From Thermoplasmata archaeon (lineage in GTDB: Archaea > Thermoplasmatota > Thermoplasmata > UBA10834 > DTMW01): a stretch of 9,705 nt of DNA. The position numbers and the translations under genes were made by a program. The stretch covers positions 1 to 9,705 of the forward strand of contig JAOUEZ010000034.1 of the NCBI GenBank assembly GCA_029858465.1, written 5' to 3'. The notes beneath the pieces were generated by a model. The model made no database searches, was not told the DNA's origin, and was given only the letters and a program-made list of their open reading frames with translations. Below are positions 1 to 5,232 of this stretch, piece after piece. Every line of letters begins with the position of its first letter. The first letter of the stretch is position 1.

Positions 1-189
1 TGATGATCCGATGGCGTCTTTGAGACGCTTATCCACAAGCATTGCGGGAGATCCACCGAGATCGACGATACCCATCTTTCTGGTGATAATGGAAGTGAAA
101 ACATACTGTTTTCCTTGCTTGTCGATCTCGGAAAGCAATCTGACCAAAGCAGTCCCGACGTTACCGTAGCCTATCATTGCAATTTTCAT
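1..189 (-). CDS. hom: Homoserine dehydrogenase, N-terminal part (cut by window edge)
   Basis: The 63 visible codons begin MKIAMIGYGNVGTALVRLL, a Rossmann first strand with the GxGxxG dinucleotide-binding loop at residues 7-12, then a second strand (FTSIITRK) followed by MGIVDLGG. That arrangement is typical of homoserine dehydrogenase, which reduces aspartate semialdehyde to homoserine with NAD(P)H for threonine and methionine synthesis. The catalytic half lies beyond the left edge, so another Rossmann oxidoreductase cannot be excluded. The start used is ATG at 189. An in-frame ATG at 198 would add Met-Arg-Pro. Neither has a good SD, and an AT-rich TATA-like stretch at 220-226 would suit a leaderless or very short-leader transcript. 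It lies downstream of, and on the same strand as, the saccharopine dehydrogenase-like gene. Confidence 0.75.
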   Translation of the reverse strand, partial: MKIAMIGYGNVGTALVRLLSEIDKQGKQYVFTSIITRKMGIVDLGGSPAMLVDKRLKDAIGSS

Positions 190-254
190 CGGTCGCATCG
201 AATCACAGCTAGACCTTAGAAATAATCGCGGTGTTGAAAAATCTGTCGGGAGAC

Positions 255-289
255 GAAAAATGATTGAATTGAGGAGTTTTCCACTCCTC
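255..289 (-). terminator. Stem-loop and T-run after the saccharopine dehydrogenase-like gene
   Basis: A perfect 7-bp inverted repeat (GAGGAGT at 271-277, ACTCCTC at 283-289) with a 5-nt loop starts 10 bases after the stop codon of the minus-strand gene. On that strand it is followed by a run of five T (A-run at 256-260 on the given strand). Hairpin position and T-run suit termination or 3'-end formation. Archaeal terminators depend mainly on the T-run, so the hairpin's role is inferred. Confidence 0.5.
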
Positions 290-298
290 GAAAGAATT

Positions 299-595
299 TC
301 ACTTCTTCTTCTCTTTCTTCGACGGATGATTTATCTCCTCAAAGACAGGAATATCCAGTGCCGGCAGATATTCGCAGAATTTTACAGGGTCCACGGCCTC
401 GGGAGACTTGACGCCTATCGCCTTGAGCTCTCCTCGAGCCATCATTTCGACAACGACGACGACCGGCATTCCGGTTTGATACGCGGTGGCGTGAATCCCG
501 CTTATCTTGTTTGCTTTCTCATGAGATATCCATGTCCAAGTCCGAATCATGGTATTCTCGCCTTTCATCACTCCGCCGACCTCTGTCAGGACCAT
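299..595 (-). CDS. Saccharopine dehydrogenase family, C-terminal fragment in shifted frame
   Basis: This frame encodes the missing end of the gene at 586-1506. It reads AMVLTEVGGVMKG, then a beta-rich segment, HATAYQTGMPVVVVVEMM and a final stretch ending in a Lys/Glu run (SKKEKKK). The Y-x-TGxP...ARGE pattern is the usual C-terminal end of saccharopine dehydrogenase-like proteins. It has no SD and is unlikely to be translated alone from the internal ATG at 595. Joined to the N-terminal part through a -1 shift at 601-607 it gives a protein of about 402 residues, a normal family length. Read it as part of one broken or frameshifted gene. Confidence 0.75.
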   Translation of the reverse strand: MVLTEVGGVMKGENTMIRTWTWISHEKANKISGIHATAYQTGMPVVVVVEMMARGELKAIGVKSPEAVDPVKFCEYLPALDIPVFEEINHPSKKEKKK

Positions 596-1506
596 TGCGT
601 TCCCTTTATTTTTCCGCTGAGATCGTCCGGTCTTGGCATTGCCGCGACAATGACTTCGAAAGGCACGACTTGCACCCCCCTCACATCCAAGGGTTTGAAC
701 GATGTAAGTCCGAGCTTCTTGAGCACTCTTACATAATTCACGAAGTTCTCATCCAGCGTTATCATGAAGTCGACCTTGTTGACCGGTTTTCCAAGATACT
801 TCGGGACGAGCTCGCTCTCCTCATGATCAGTCCTATAGACCTTCAGAGGTCCCATCGGATCAGGAAAATCATAGACCTCTGTGGTTTCAAGTGCGGAGGA
901 TCTGCCCCACTTCCCGTCCTCCCAGTAGAGGGGATCCTTGATGACTTCTTCCAGCATCGATTCGGGGGAGAAATATGTGGCGAATTCATAGCCCTCGAGC
1001 TTTCCTGTGTCGGCATCTCTAACCTTAACATAATCTACTGACTCCATCCTGTCCGCCGCGCGCTTCGCAAAGAGATCCGAAGCGCCTGGATCTATGCCCA
1101 TCGAGCAGAGCGCAAGTCGGCCAGCATCCTCGAAGTTCTTGTCATAGGCGAGCTGATCCTCGAACATCGGATGCCCATACTCCTTGTCCCCGTTCGACAT
1201 ATCTACATATGAAGCTCCTCCTTTGAGGCAGCCTTCCATGATCTTGAGGTTCAGAGCGGGAACCGTCCCGTTCACGATTACATCGACCTTTTTTGCGATG
1301 CCTGCGACTTGATCAGGATTGGAAGCATTGATCGCCTCAATTGAGATCTTGTCGCTCTTCATTCTCTTCTTGACCGCTTCAGCGCCCTTCGGATTGATGT
1401 CAGAAAGAATCAGTTCCGATACATGCGGGCTGATGGCCAGCTTCTGCGCAATTGTCTGTCCTACTCCACCACATCCGATCACGGCTGTGCGCAACTGTTT
1501 TGGCAT
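586..1506 (-). CDS. Saccharopine dehydrogenase family protein, N-terminal part (frameshifted gene)
   Basis: Residues 1-30 hold the Rossmann start with GCGGVG at 11-16, followed by LILSDINPKGAEAVKKRM and the VDVIVNGTVPALNLKIMEGCLKGGASYVDM region that marks the family; GIDPGASDLFAKRAAD begins the substrate-binding half. Family members interconvert saccharopine with lysine or aminoadipate semialdehyde, or act as carboxynorspermidine dehydrogenase. Which reaction applies cannot be told here. The frame ends prematurely (GTQWS, stop at 586-588) because one base is missing relative to the expected SGKIKGNAMVLTEVGG; the remainder is at 299-595. ATG 1506 follows AGGGGAAA at a usable SD distance, and a TATA-like box lies at 1581-1590. 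The shift may be a sequencing error, a real mutation or, less likely, programmed slippage. Confidence 0.85.
   Translation of the reverse strand: MPKQLRTAVIGCGGVGQTIAQKLAISPHVSELILSDINPKGAEAVKKRMKSDKISIEAINASNPDQVAGIAKKVDVIVNGTVPALNLKIMEGCLKGGASYVDMSNGDKEYGHPMFEDQLAYDKNFEDAGRLALCSMGIDPGASDLFAKRAADRMESVDYVKVRDADTGKLEGYEFATYFSPESMLEEVIKDPLYWEDGKWGRSSALETTEVYDFPDPMGPLKVYRTDHEESELVPKYLGKPVNKVDFMITLDENFVNYVRVLKKLGLTSFKPLDVRGVQVVPFEVIVAAMPRPDDLSGKIKGTQWS
601..607 (-). other. Frameshift site (AAAGGGA) in saccharopine dehydrogenase-like gene
   Basis: On the minus strand the codons read ATA AAG GGA ACG CAA TGG TCC TGA. Stepping back one base at A-AAG-GGA gives AAA GGG AAC GCA ATG GTC CTG, which restores the family sequence KGNAMVLTEVGG. 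The site fits the X-XXY-YYZ slippery pattern. A G-run of three where four are needed is an equally direct explanation. Confidence 0.8.
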
Positions 1507-1541
1507 TTTTTATTTCCCCTATTTCAAATACATCAACTTTT

Positions 1542-1556
1542 CCGGATTTCCTCCGG
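1542..1556. repeat. Small inverted repeat in the leader of the saccharopine dehydrogenase-like gene
   Basis: CCGGA (1542-1546) and TCCGG (1552-1556) form a 5-bp stem with a 5-nt loop. If transcription starts about 25 bases after the TATA-like box at 1581-1590 (near 1558), the hairpin would lie at the very 5' end of the leader. Its function is unknown. Confidence 0.35.
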
Positions 1557-1580
1557 TCGGGTGGTTATCCAGTACACTCT

Positions 1581-1590
1581 AATAAATACC
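1581..1590 (-). promoter_or_regulatory. TATA-like promoter for the saccharopine dehydrogenase-like gene
   Basis: On the minus strand this reads GGTATTTATT, preceded by GAAA, which resembles an archaeal purine-rich BRE next to a TATA box. The expected start is near 1558, leaving a leader of about 50 nt before ATG 1506. Assigned by pattern and position only. Confidence 0.45.
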
Positions 1591-1751
1591 TTTCAAAGCG
1601 ACTTTTCGAGGGCAACTCTTATCATCCCCTCTATAAAGGCTGGTCATGCTGGCAAGCGCAGATTAATGCAAAAAATATATTTTGACGAATAAAAAAGAGG
1701 GGGTTTGCAGCTTCAAATTGCGATTTTCAACTTTTCGAGAACCATATTGCT

Positions 1752-1790
1752 TTGATATTTGGATATAATCAACCTCTATTGAGAATCAAT
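1752..1790. repeat. Two adjacent TTGA/TCAA inverted repeats upstream of the GTPase gene
   Basis: TTGAT at 1752-1756 pairs with ATCAA at 1768-1772 (the stem can extend to ATAT with one bulge), and ATTGA at 1778-1782 pairs with TCAAT at 1786-1790 around GAA. The two dyads use the same half-site word and lie 30-70 bases upstream of the TATA-like box at 1822-1829, so a regulator binding site is possible. In such AT-rich DNA chance is also plausible. Confidence 0.35.
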
Positions 1791-1821
1791 CAGCCTAATT
1801 ATGCACGAATCTGACAAATTG

Positions 1822-1829
1822 TTATATTG
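1822..1829 (+). promoter_or_regulatory. TATA-like box for the GTPase gene
   Basis: TTATATTG at 1822-1829 would place a transcription start near 1850. That is downstream of the ATG at 1844 but upstream of the GGTGGGG at 1860-1866 and the CTG at 1877, which favours the CTG as start. This is an inference from spacing. Confidence 0.4.
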
Positions 1830-1859
1830 ATGACCCGCAATAGATGTCTATCGGATTCC

Positions 1860-1866
1860 GGTGGGG
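1860..1866 (+). promoter_or_regulatory. SD-like GGTGGGG before the CTG start of the GTPase
   Basis: A purine-rich GGTGGGG lies 10 bases before CTG 1877 and partly matches the archaeal SD core GGAGGTG. With no ATG, GTG or TTG available in frame before the P-loop, it supports initiation at CTG. The match is only moderate. Confidence 0.35.
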
Positions 1867-1876
1867 TTGAGTCGCT

Positions 1877-2683
1877 CTGAGGCATCTCAATAAGAAGGTC
1901 GTTCTCGTAGGAGATCCCGGTGTCGGGAAAACCTCCATTGTCAGGAGATATATACAGAACGCCTTCGATGACAAATACATTGCCACCATTGGAGTGAAAG
2001 TCTCGAAAAAGCCGATGATGATAAGAATCAACGAAGAAGATTTTCGTCTTGATTTGATTATTTTCGATATACTTGGCCAGCACGACTTCCGTAATCTCAG
2101 AAGAATGTATGTTGATGGTGCAGATGGAATAATGCTCGTTGTCGATGTGAGCAAGACTGACACGATAGAATCTATAGAAAGCTTCTGGTGCCCCGAGATT
2201 GAGAGGATTGTCGGCAAGATCCCAACGGTAGTCATGGGTAACAAGACTGATCTATGTGCCCCTGATGCAGAGGGGGTCTCGTTGCTTCGAATGGTCTCAG
2301 GTATCCTGCTCTGCACGGTCAAGCTATGCAGCGCGAAATCCGGAGACGGGGTCGAGGAGAGCTTCATGCAACTTGCCAATGAAATCATTGAGAGACATAT
2401 CGAACGAGAAAGGGCGAAAAGGAGCGGGGATAAAATAGAAAATCTGAAAATGGCCGCCGATGCGATAATCACTCATTTCTGCGAGCAACAGGAAAACAAG
2501 GAAGTTGCGATTGAAACATGCGAATCGCTATTCAGAGATGCAGACTTCGTTCCTGAGAAACCGACTAAGGATTCCTTGATTGCCGCAATCGATTTACTCG
2601 AGGAACAGGACAAGACGCTCTTCGGAGACTCTATTGCCAAGAAGAATAAAGACGAGCGCCTCAAATTCGTGGCGAATGTATGA
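1877..2683 (+). CDS. Ras-like small GTPase with C-terminal extension, apparent CTG start
   Basis: Numbered from CTG 1877 (268 aa), all G-box motifs are present: P-loop GDPGVGKT at 12-19, switch I Thr37 in YIATIGV, DILGQ at 64-68 with the catalytic-type Gln68, NKTD at 122-125 and CSAK at 151-154. This is a P-loop GTPase of the Ras/Rab/MglA-like group, a cytoplasmic nucleotide-dependent switch whose partners are unknown. After the G domain (about residue 170) comes a roughly 95-residue helical, charged extension not typical of Ras. The frame is closed by TGA at 1868-1870. The first GTG (1994) would remove the P-loop, so CTG 1877 is the only reasonable near-cognate start. A base error near 1868-1891 is the alternative. 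The OsmC gene follows after 30 bases. Confidence 0.85.
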   Translation: MRHLNKKVVLVGDPGVGKTSIVRRYIQNAFDDKYIATIGVKVSKKPMMIRINEEDFRLDLIIFDILGQHDFRNLRRMYVDGADGIMLVVDVSKTDTIESIESFWCPEIERIVGKIPTVVMGNKTDLCAPDAEGVSLLRMVSGILLCTVKLCSAKSGDGVEESFMQLANEIIERHIERERAKRSGDKIENLKMAADAIITHFCEQQENKEVAIETCESLFRDADFVPEKPTKDSLIAAIDLLEEQDKTLFGDSIAKKNKDERLKFVANV

Positions 2684-2713
2684 GACCTCTTGCAACTTGA
2701 TAATAACAAATAG

Positions 2714-3193
2714 ATGGCCGACAATCCGCATATCATGTCTGAAGATGATTTGAATGTAGAGGTCAGATTATCTCAAATCGACAATTACAAGTTCCTTGTT
2801 GATTTCGGGTTGCCGAATGTTGATAAACTAAAGGTGGACGAGGATCCTCCATTGGGAAAAGGGGAAGGGGCAGATCCATCAAGGCTCCTGGGCGCGGCCA
2901 TTTCGCAATGCATGCTATCGAGTTTGCTCTTCTGCATTCAGAAATCGAGAGCTCGAGTCGATAAGCTTGAATCTGTCGCCACTCTGCATTTTGGAAGGGA
3001 CGAAGACAAGCGACTCAGAATAATCAAGGTTGATTTGAAGATAACTGCGAACGTCCCAGAGTCCGAGAAAACGAAAATAGAAAGATGTCTGCCGATTTTT
3101 GATAAATTCTGCACGGTATCACAGAGTGTGAGGAAAGGCATACCTGTCGATCTAGAAGTCAAGTTGAGCAAAACGGAAAAAGGAGGTGCGTAA
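2714..3193 (+). CDS. OsmC/Ohr-family protein
   Basis: This 159-aa protein has the OsmC layout: an N-terminal beta region, a central helix with AAISQCMLSSLLFC (Cys66), a strand segment (RIIKVDLKITANVP) and the second conserved site KFCTVSQSV (Cys133). The paired Cys are the redox centre of OsmC/Ohr proteins, which reduce organic peroxides, so both key residues are kept. The exact substrate is unknown, and some archaeal members are uncharacterised redox or sulfur-handling proteins. ATG 2714 has no SD; ATG 2735 is an alternative. It sits 30 bases after the GTPase and its stop abuts the start of the tautomerase gene, so the last two at least should be co-transcribed. Confidence 0.85.
   Translation: MADNPHIMSEDDLNVEVRLSQIDNYKFLVDFGLPNVDKLKVDEDPPLGKGEGADPSRLLGAAISQCMLSSLLFCIQKSRARVDKLESVATLHFGRDEDKRLRIIKVDLKITANVPESEKTKIERCLPIFDKFCTVSQSVRKGIPVDLEVKLSKTEKGGA
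3182..3188 (+). promoter_or_regulatory. Strong SD for the tautomerase gene, inside the OsmC gene
   Basis: GGAGGTG is a near-full match to the archaeal anti-SD and lies 5 bases before ATG 3194, within the last OsmC codons (GGA GGT GCG TAA). It fixes the tautomerase start and suggests translational coupling. Confidence 0.8.
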
Positions 3194-3409
3194 ATGCCTG
3201 TTGTGATTGTCAACATGTATGCGGGCAGGGACAGGGAGACAAAGAGAAGGATCGCCGAGGGAATCACTGAGGTCTTCGAGAAAGAAAATGTCCCAAGAGA
3301 TGCAGTCACAGTTATCATGAACGATGTCCCCAAAGACAATTGGGCGAACTCGGGCAGACTGGCCTCGGACTTACAAAAGTGTGTTGATGCTCCTAATCAA
3401 AAGGCTTAA
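3194..3409 (+). CDS. 4-oxalocrotonate tautomerase family protein
   Basis: This 71-aa protein begins MPVVIVNMYAGRD, so after Met removal it has the catalytic amino-terminal Pro1 and the conserved Arg11 of the 4-oxalocrotonate tautomerase superfamily. The aromatic site of NxW (Trp in DNWANSG) matches Phe50, and SGRLASD follows as expected. The Arg39 equivalent is Thr (AVTVI), so the substrate probably differs from 4-oxalocrotonate. Family members tautomerise enol/keto acids and act as small oligomers in the cytoplasm. Start ATG 3194 directly follows the OsmC stop (TAAATG) and has a strong SD. Its stop codon lies inside the TATA-like box of the next gene, so the downstream gene probably has its own promoter. 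Confidence 0.85.
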   Translation: MPVVIVNMYAGRDRETKRRIAEGITEVFEKENVPRDAVTVIMNDVPKDNWANSGRLASDLQKCVDAPNQKA

Positions 3410-3416
3410 GTATTTG
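3405..3416 (+). promoter_or_regulatory. TATA-like box for the 88-aa protein gene
   Basis: CTTAAGTATTTG, preceded by AAAAGG as a possible BRE, overlaps the tautomerase stop codon (3407-3409). A start about 26 bases on (near 3436) leaves a leader of about 15 nt. The same box recurs at 3786-3797 with one base changed. Confidence 0.6.
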
Positions 3417-3434
3417 TCAGACTATATGTCAGAC
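3416..3434. promoter_or_regulatory. Operator-like tandem GTCAGAC palindromes, copy 1
   Basis: GTCAGACTATATGTCAGAC: two identical 7-bp palindromes (GTC-N-GAC) with starts 12 bp apart, placed directly between the TATA box and the expected transcription start. A protein bound here should block RNA polymerase. A near-reverse-complement copy is at 3798-3816. Confidence 0.65.
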
Positions 3435-3450
3435 AAAGGGATGGGAGCTT

Positions 3451-3717
3451 ATGAGCACACCTGAAGCAATAGTTCAGAAACCGGCTGCAGATTTTCCGAA
3501 CGTAGTATTTGCAAGAAGACTCAAGATGACCCCTGAGCTTCTTTCGAGGTACGAAGATATGAAGATCTTTTTGGATCTTCGTGAGAATCGCCAGAAGATA
3601 GAAAACGTTAACTCAAGCTTCAATGAGGAAGCCGATTACAGCTGCATCGAACAATCGGAAATTGATGATATAATCAATGACATTGAATACATGATCAAGA
3701 CATTGGCCGAGATCTAA
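3451..3717 (+). CDS. Small acidic helical protein, unknown function (88 aa)
   Basis: Not recognised. The protein has no signal peptide or membrane segment. After an N-terminal segment rich in Pro/Ala with ARRLKMTPELLSRYEDM, the second half is strongly acidic and helix-prone (EEADYSCIEQSEIDDIINDIEYMIKTLAEI region, residues 59-88) with a single Cys65. ATG 3451 lies 6 bases after the AAGGGATGGG block shared with the next gene; an upstream ATG at 3441 is out of frame and closes quickly. It is driven by its own TATA box and tandem GTCAGAC operator. The matching promoter of the following gene suggests co-regulation and a shared role, perhaps tied to the neighbouring chemotaxis locus, but no function can be read from the sequence. 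Confidence 0.75.
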   Translation: MSTPEAIVQKPAADFPNVVFARRLKMTPELLSRYEDMKIFLDLRENRQKIENVNSSFNEEADYSCIEQSEIDDIINDIEYMIKTLAEI

Positions 3718-3785
3718 TTCCGATCAATTTCGAATAAGTTTGATGGTGAATCTGGCTGTCATCGATTGATAATCTGATGGTAACG

Positions 3786-3797
3786 CTTAAATATTTG
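3786..3797 (+). promoter_or_regulatory. TATA-like box for the second small-protein gene
   Basis: CTTAAATATTTG matches the box at 3405-3416 at 11 of 12 positions. The expected transcription start is near 3817, just after the operator and about 20 bases before ATG 3837. Confidence 0.6.
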
Positions 3798-3816
3798 GTC
3801 TGACAATATGTCTGAC
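3798..3816. promoter_or_regulatory. Operator-like tandem GTCTGAC palindromes, copy 2
   Basis: GTCTGACAATATGTCTGAC has the same layout as copy 1 (GTC-N-GAC, 12-bp period, ATAT spacer). Its reverse complement differs from copy 1 at only two positions, both in the spacer. It again lies immediately downstream of the TATA box. Confidence 0.65.
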
Positions 3817-3836
3817 ATATCGAAGGGATGGGGAAC

Positions 3837-4187
3837 ATGTCAGTAATAGATGAGATATTCTCAGCAGCAGATAAGAGAGGTCTGAGCCTGGCCGAGTACG
3901 TAAAGCACACCTACAGGGGCAACAAACTAAATGTATTGGAGCTGAACATTAAAACTCAGCTTAGCTCGCTGAAGGAAGACATATCTGATTTCTGGCAGCA
4001 GGAAATGGAAATCCAGGATGTCGGTGAGAATCTGATGCATATCAGCAATGAGAAGCTCGACCTAATGCAGGCTAGAGTCAGAGAGAATCTCAAGAGGAAA
4101 ATAGACGAACTGGACAACTTCATAGAACCCGAATCTGGCGAGGAAAAAATATCCTCGGATCCTCAGCAGGATCTCCTCGAAGCGTAG
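3837..4187 (+). CDS. Small coiled-coil-like protein, unknown function (about 116 aa)
   Basis: Not recognised. It starts MSVIDEIFSAADKRGLSLAEYVKHTYRG, followed by a long charged helical region with heptad-like hydrophobics (residues about 30-100), and ends in an acidic, Ser/Gln-rich tail. It has no Cys, signal peptide or membrane segment. ATG 3837 is preferred because it stands at the same distance from the shared AAGGGATGGG block as the start of the 88-aa gene. ATG 3828 (three extra residues) lies inside that block. The gene has its own TATA box and tandem GTCTGAC operator. Its last 25 bases overlap the 3' end of cheR on the other strand. A structural or adaptor role is conceivable, but no evidence fixes it. 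Confidence 0.75.
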   Translation: MSVIDEIFSAADKRGLSLAEYVKHTYRGNKLNVLELNIKTQLSSLKEDISDFWQQEMEIQDVGENLMHISNEKLDLMQARVRENLKRKIDELDNFIEPESGEEKISSDPQQDLLEA

Positions 4188-5026
4188 AAGGCAGTCGGCC
4201 GTTTTCGGTATACGCGTTCCTTTGCATCATAGGTATCAAAAAGCGATTTATTAGTCCCCAGAAGTGTTTCAGTCCTGCCCAGAACCATGAATCCATCGTT
4301 CGTCAAGGAGTTATAGAGGCGCATGAAAATATCAGAGTGCCCCTCTTTTGAGAAATAGATGAGCAGATTTCGGCAAAAAATGACGTTGAAAAATTTGGGT
4401 ATCCGATCTGTGAGCAGGTCCATTCTCGTCATTGTCACCATTTTTCGTATCTCTGGCTTGACCTGGTAGAGATTTCCTTCGTGCTTGAAATATTTTGACT
4501 TTATGCTCGCAGGGACATTCTTCAAATGGTCTTCAACATAAATGCCGTCCTTGGCCTTCTCAATGCAATCCGGATCTATATCGGCGAGGAGTATAGAAAT
4601 CGAATAATTGTTTATTTTTGTGCCAAGTGCTTCGTGCAATTTGATTGCGATGCTATAGGCCTCTTCTCCGGATGCGCCGCCGGCGGAGAGGAAACGCAGA
4701 ATTTTAGCATGTGTGTATTCTTGTGAGAGGATCAGCTCAGGGATGATTTTTTTCTCAAATAAATCGAAGACAGGTGGGTCTCTGAAAAATTCCGTGACGT
4801 TTATCGCAAGCACATCTATCAATTTAGAATACTCTTCGTGATGACTTTCCAAAAATCTGCAGTATTCACCCAGATTGTCGATTTCTAGTATTCTAAATCT
4901 GCTATTCAGTCTTCTGAGCAGGAAATTTTCCTTATAGCTGGATAGATCCAGACCCCGCTCGTTCCTGACAAGGGTCATTAGCTTTTCAAAAGCCTTCTCA
5001 GCCACATGACCTGAATACGCGCGCAT
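4163..5026 (-). CDS. cheR: Chemotaxis protein methyltransferase CheR
   Basis: CheR transfers methyl groups from S-adenosylmethionine to glutamates of chemoreceptors. The N-terminal helical domain has GLDLSSYKENFLLRRLNSRF, the SAM-binding site appears as FLSAGGASGEEAYSIAI, LLADIDPDCIEKA follows as the acidic strand, and NVIFCRNLLIYFSKEG is the family signature. The Trp usual before the glycine motif is Leu here. From ATG 5026 it is 287 aa, the usual length. The frame stays open to ATG 5131 (322 aa), but those 35 extra residues do not resemble CheR. Neither start has a clear SD. The gene is divergent from the receptor-CheW-CheY-CheB-CheA cluster and its end overlaps the small gene at 3837-4187. 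Confidence 0.93.
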   Translation of the reverse strand: MRAYSGHVAEKAFEKLMTLVRNERGLDLSSYKENFLLRRLNSRFRILEIDNLGEYCRFLESHHEEYSKLIDVLAINVTEFFRDPPVFDLFEKKIIPELILSQEYTHAKILRFLSAGGASGEEAYSIAIKLHEALGTKINNYSISILLADIDPDCIEKAKDGIYVEDHLKNVPASIKSKYFKHEGNLYQVKPEIRKMVTMTRMDLLTDRIPKFFNVIFCRNLLIYFSKEGHSDIFMRLYNSLTNDGFMVLGRTETLLGTNKSLFDTYDAKERVYRKRPTAFYASRRSC

Positions 5027-5074
5027 TCTAAAAAGGATTGCACTAGGAACATCCGAGACAGCAATAATCTGGCC

Positions 5075-5083
5075 ATAATAAAT
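5075..5083 (-). promoter_or_regulatory. Possible TATA box for cheR
   Basis: On the minus strand this reads ATTTATTAT. It would start transcription near 5053 and give a leader of about 27 nt before ATG 5026, supporting the shorter CheR start. An alternative box (ATATTAG, near 5172-5178) would fit ATG 5131. Confidence 0.35.
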
Positions 5084-5181
5084 GACAGATGGCCACTCCC
5101 CTGAGCAACTGTTATCATGTCTGATATTCATACCCTATTGAATTTAAAAGACGGGTGAAGATAACTGATTCCTAATATGGA

Positions 5182-5191
5182 CAGCATGCTG
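5182..5191. repeat. 10-bp perfect palindrome CAGCATGCTG
   Basis: This lies in the divergent cheR/receptor region, about 60 bases from the larger dyad. It could be a protein site, but a palindrome of this size can occur by chance. Confidence 0.3.
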
Positions 5192-5232
5192 ACTCCCGTA
5201 GATGGGAAATTGAGGCCTTGTCATAGCGGTTA

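Larger units (their letters stand above)
1507..1876. other. Non-coding divergent region
   Basis: About 370 bases with no credible gene on either strand separate the minus-strand saccharopine dehydrogenase-like gene from the plus-strand GTPase gene. It holds a promoter-like box for each (1581-1590 minus, 1822-1829 plus), an AT-rich near-palindrome at 1669-1684, a 10-bp direct repeat ACTTTTCGAG at 1601-1610 and 1730-1739, and two AT-rich inverted repeats at 1752-1790. In-frame with the GTPase, an ATG at 1844 opens an 8-codon reading frame that ends at TGA 1868-1870. Confidence 0.6.

Noticed and set aside
260..1041. Two plus-strand open frames (158 and 176 aa)
   Set aside because: They lie opposite the saccharopine dehydrogenase-like gene and show no family motifs.
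1669..1684. AT-rich near-palindrome as promoter of a small RNA
   Set aside because: It could serve as a TATA box on either strand, but no gene, conserved fold or terminator follows, so no RNA can be supported.
1868..1870. TGA read as selenocysteine in the GTPase
   Set aside because: No selenocysteine insertion hairpin is recognisable and the upstream eight residues do not resemble a GTPase start.
1822..2472. 216-aa open frame on the minus strand
   Set aside because: It runs opposite the GTPase, which shows all five G boxes; the product is Ser/Ile/Leu-rich shadow sequence.
3828..3830. ATG as start of the second small gene
   Set aside because: It lies inside the AAGGGATGGG block, whose copy before the 88-aa gene contains an out-of-frame ATG at the same place; ATG 3837 keeps the shared spacing.
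5117..5124. ATGTCTGA near cheR as a further copy of the GTCNGAC operator
   Set aside because: Only a single incomplete half-site, with no tandem partner 12 bases away and no matching TATA box position.
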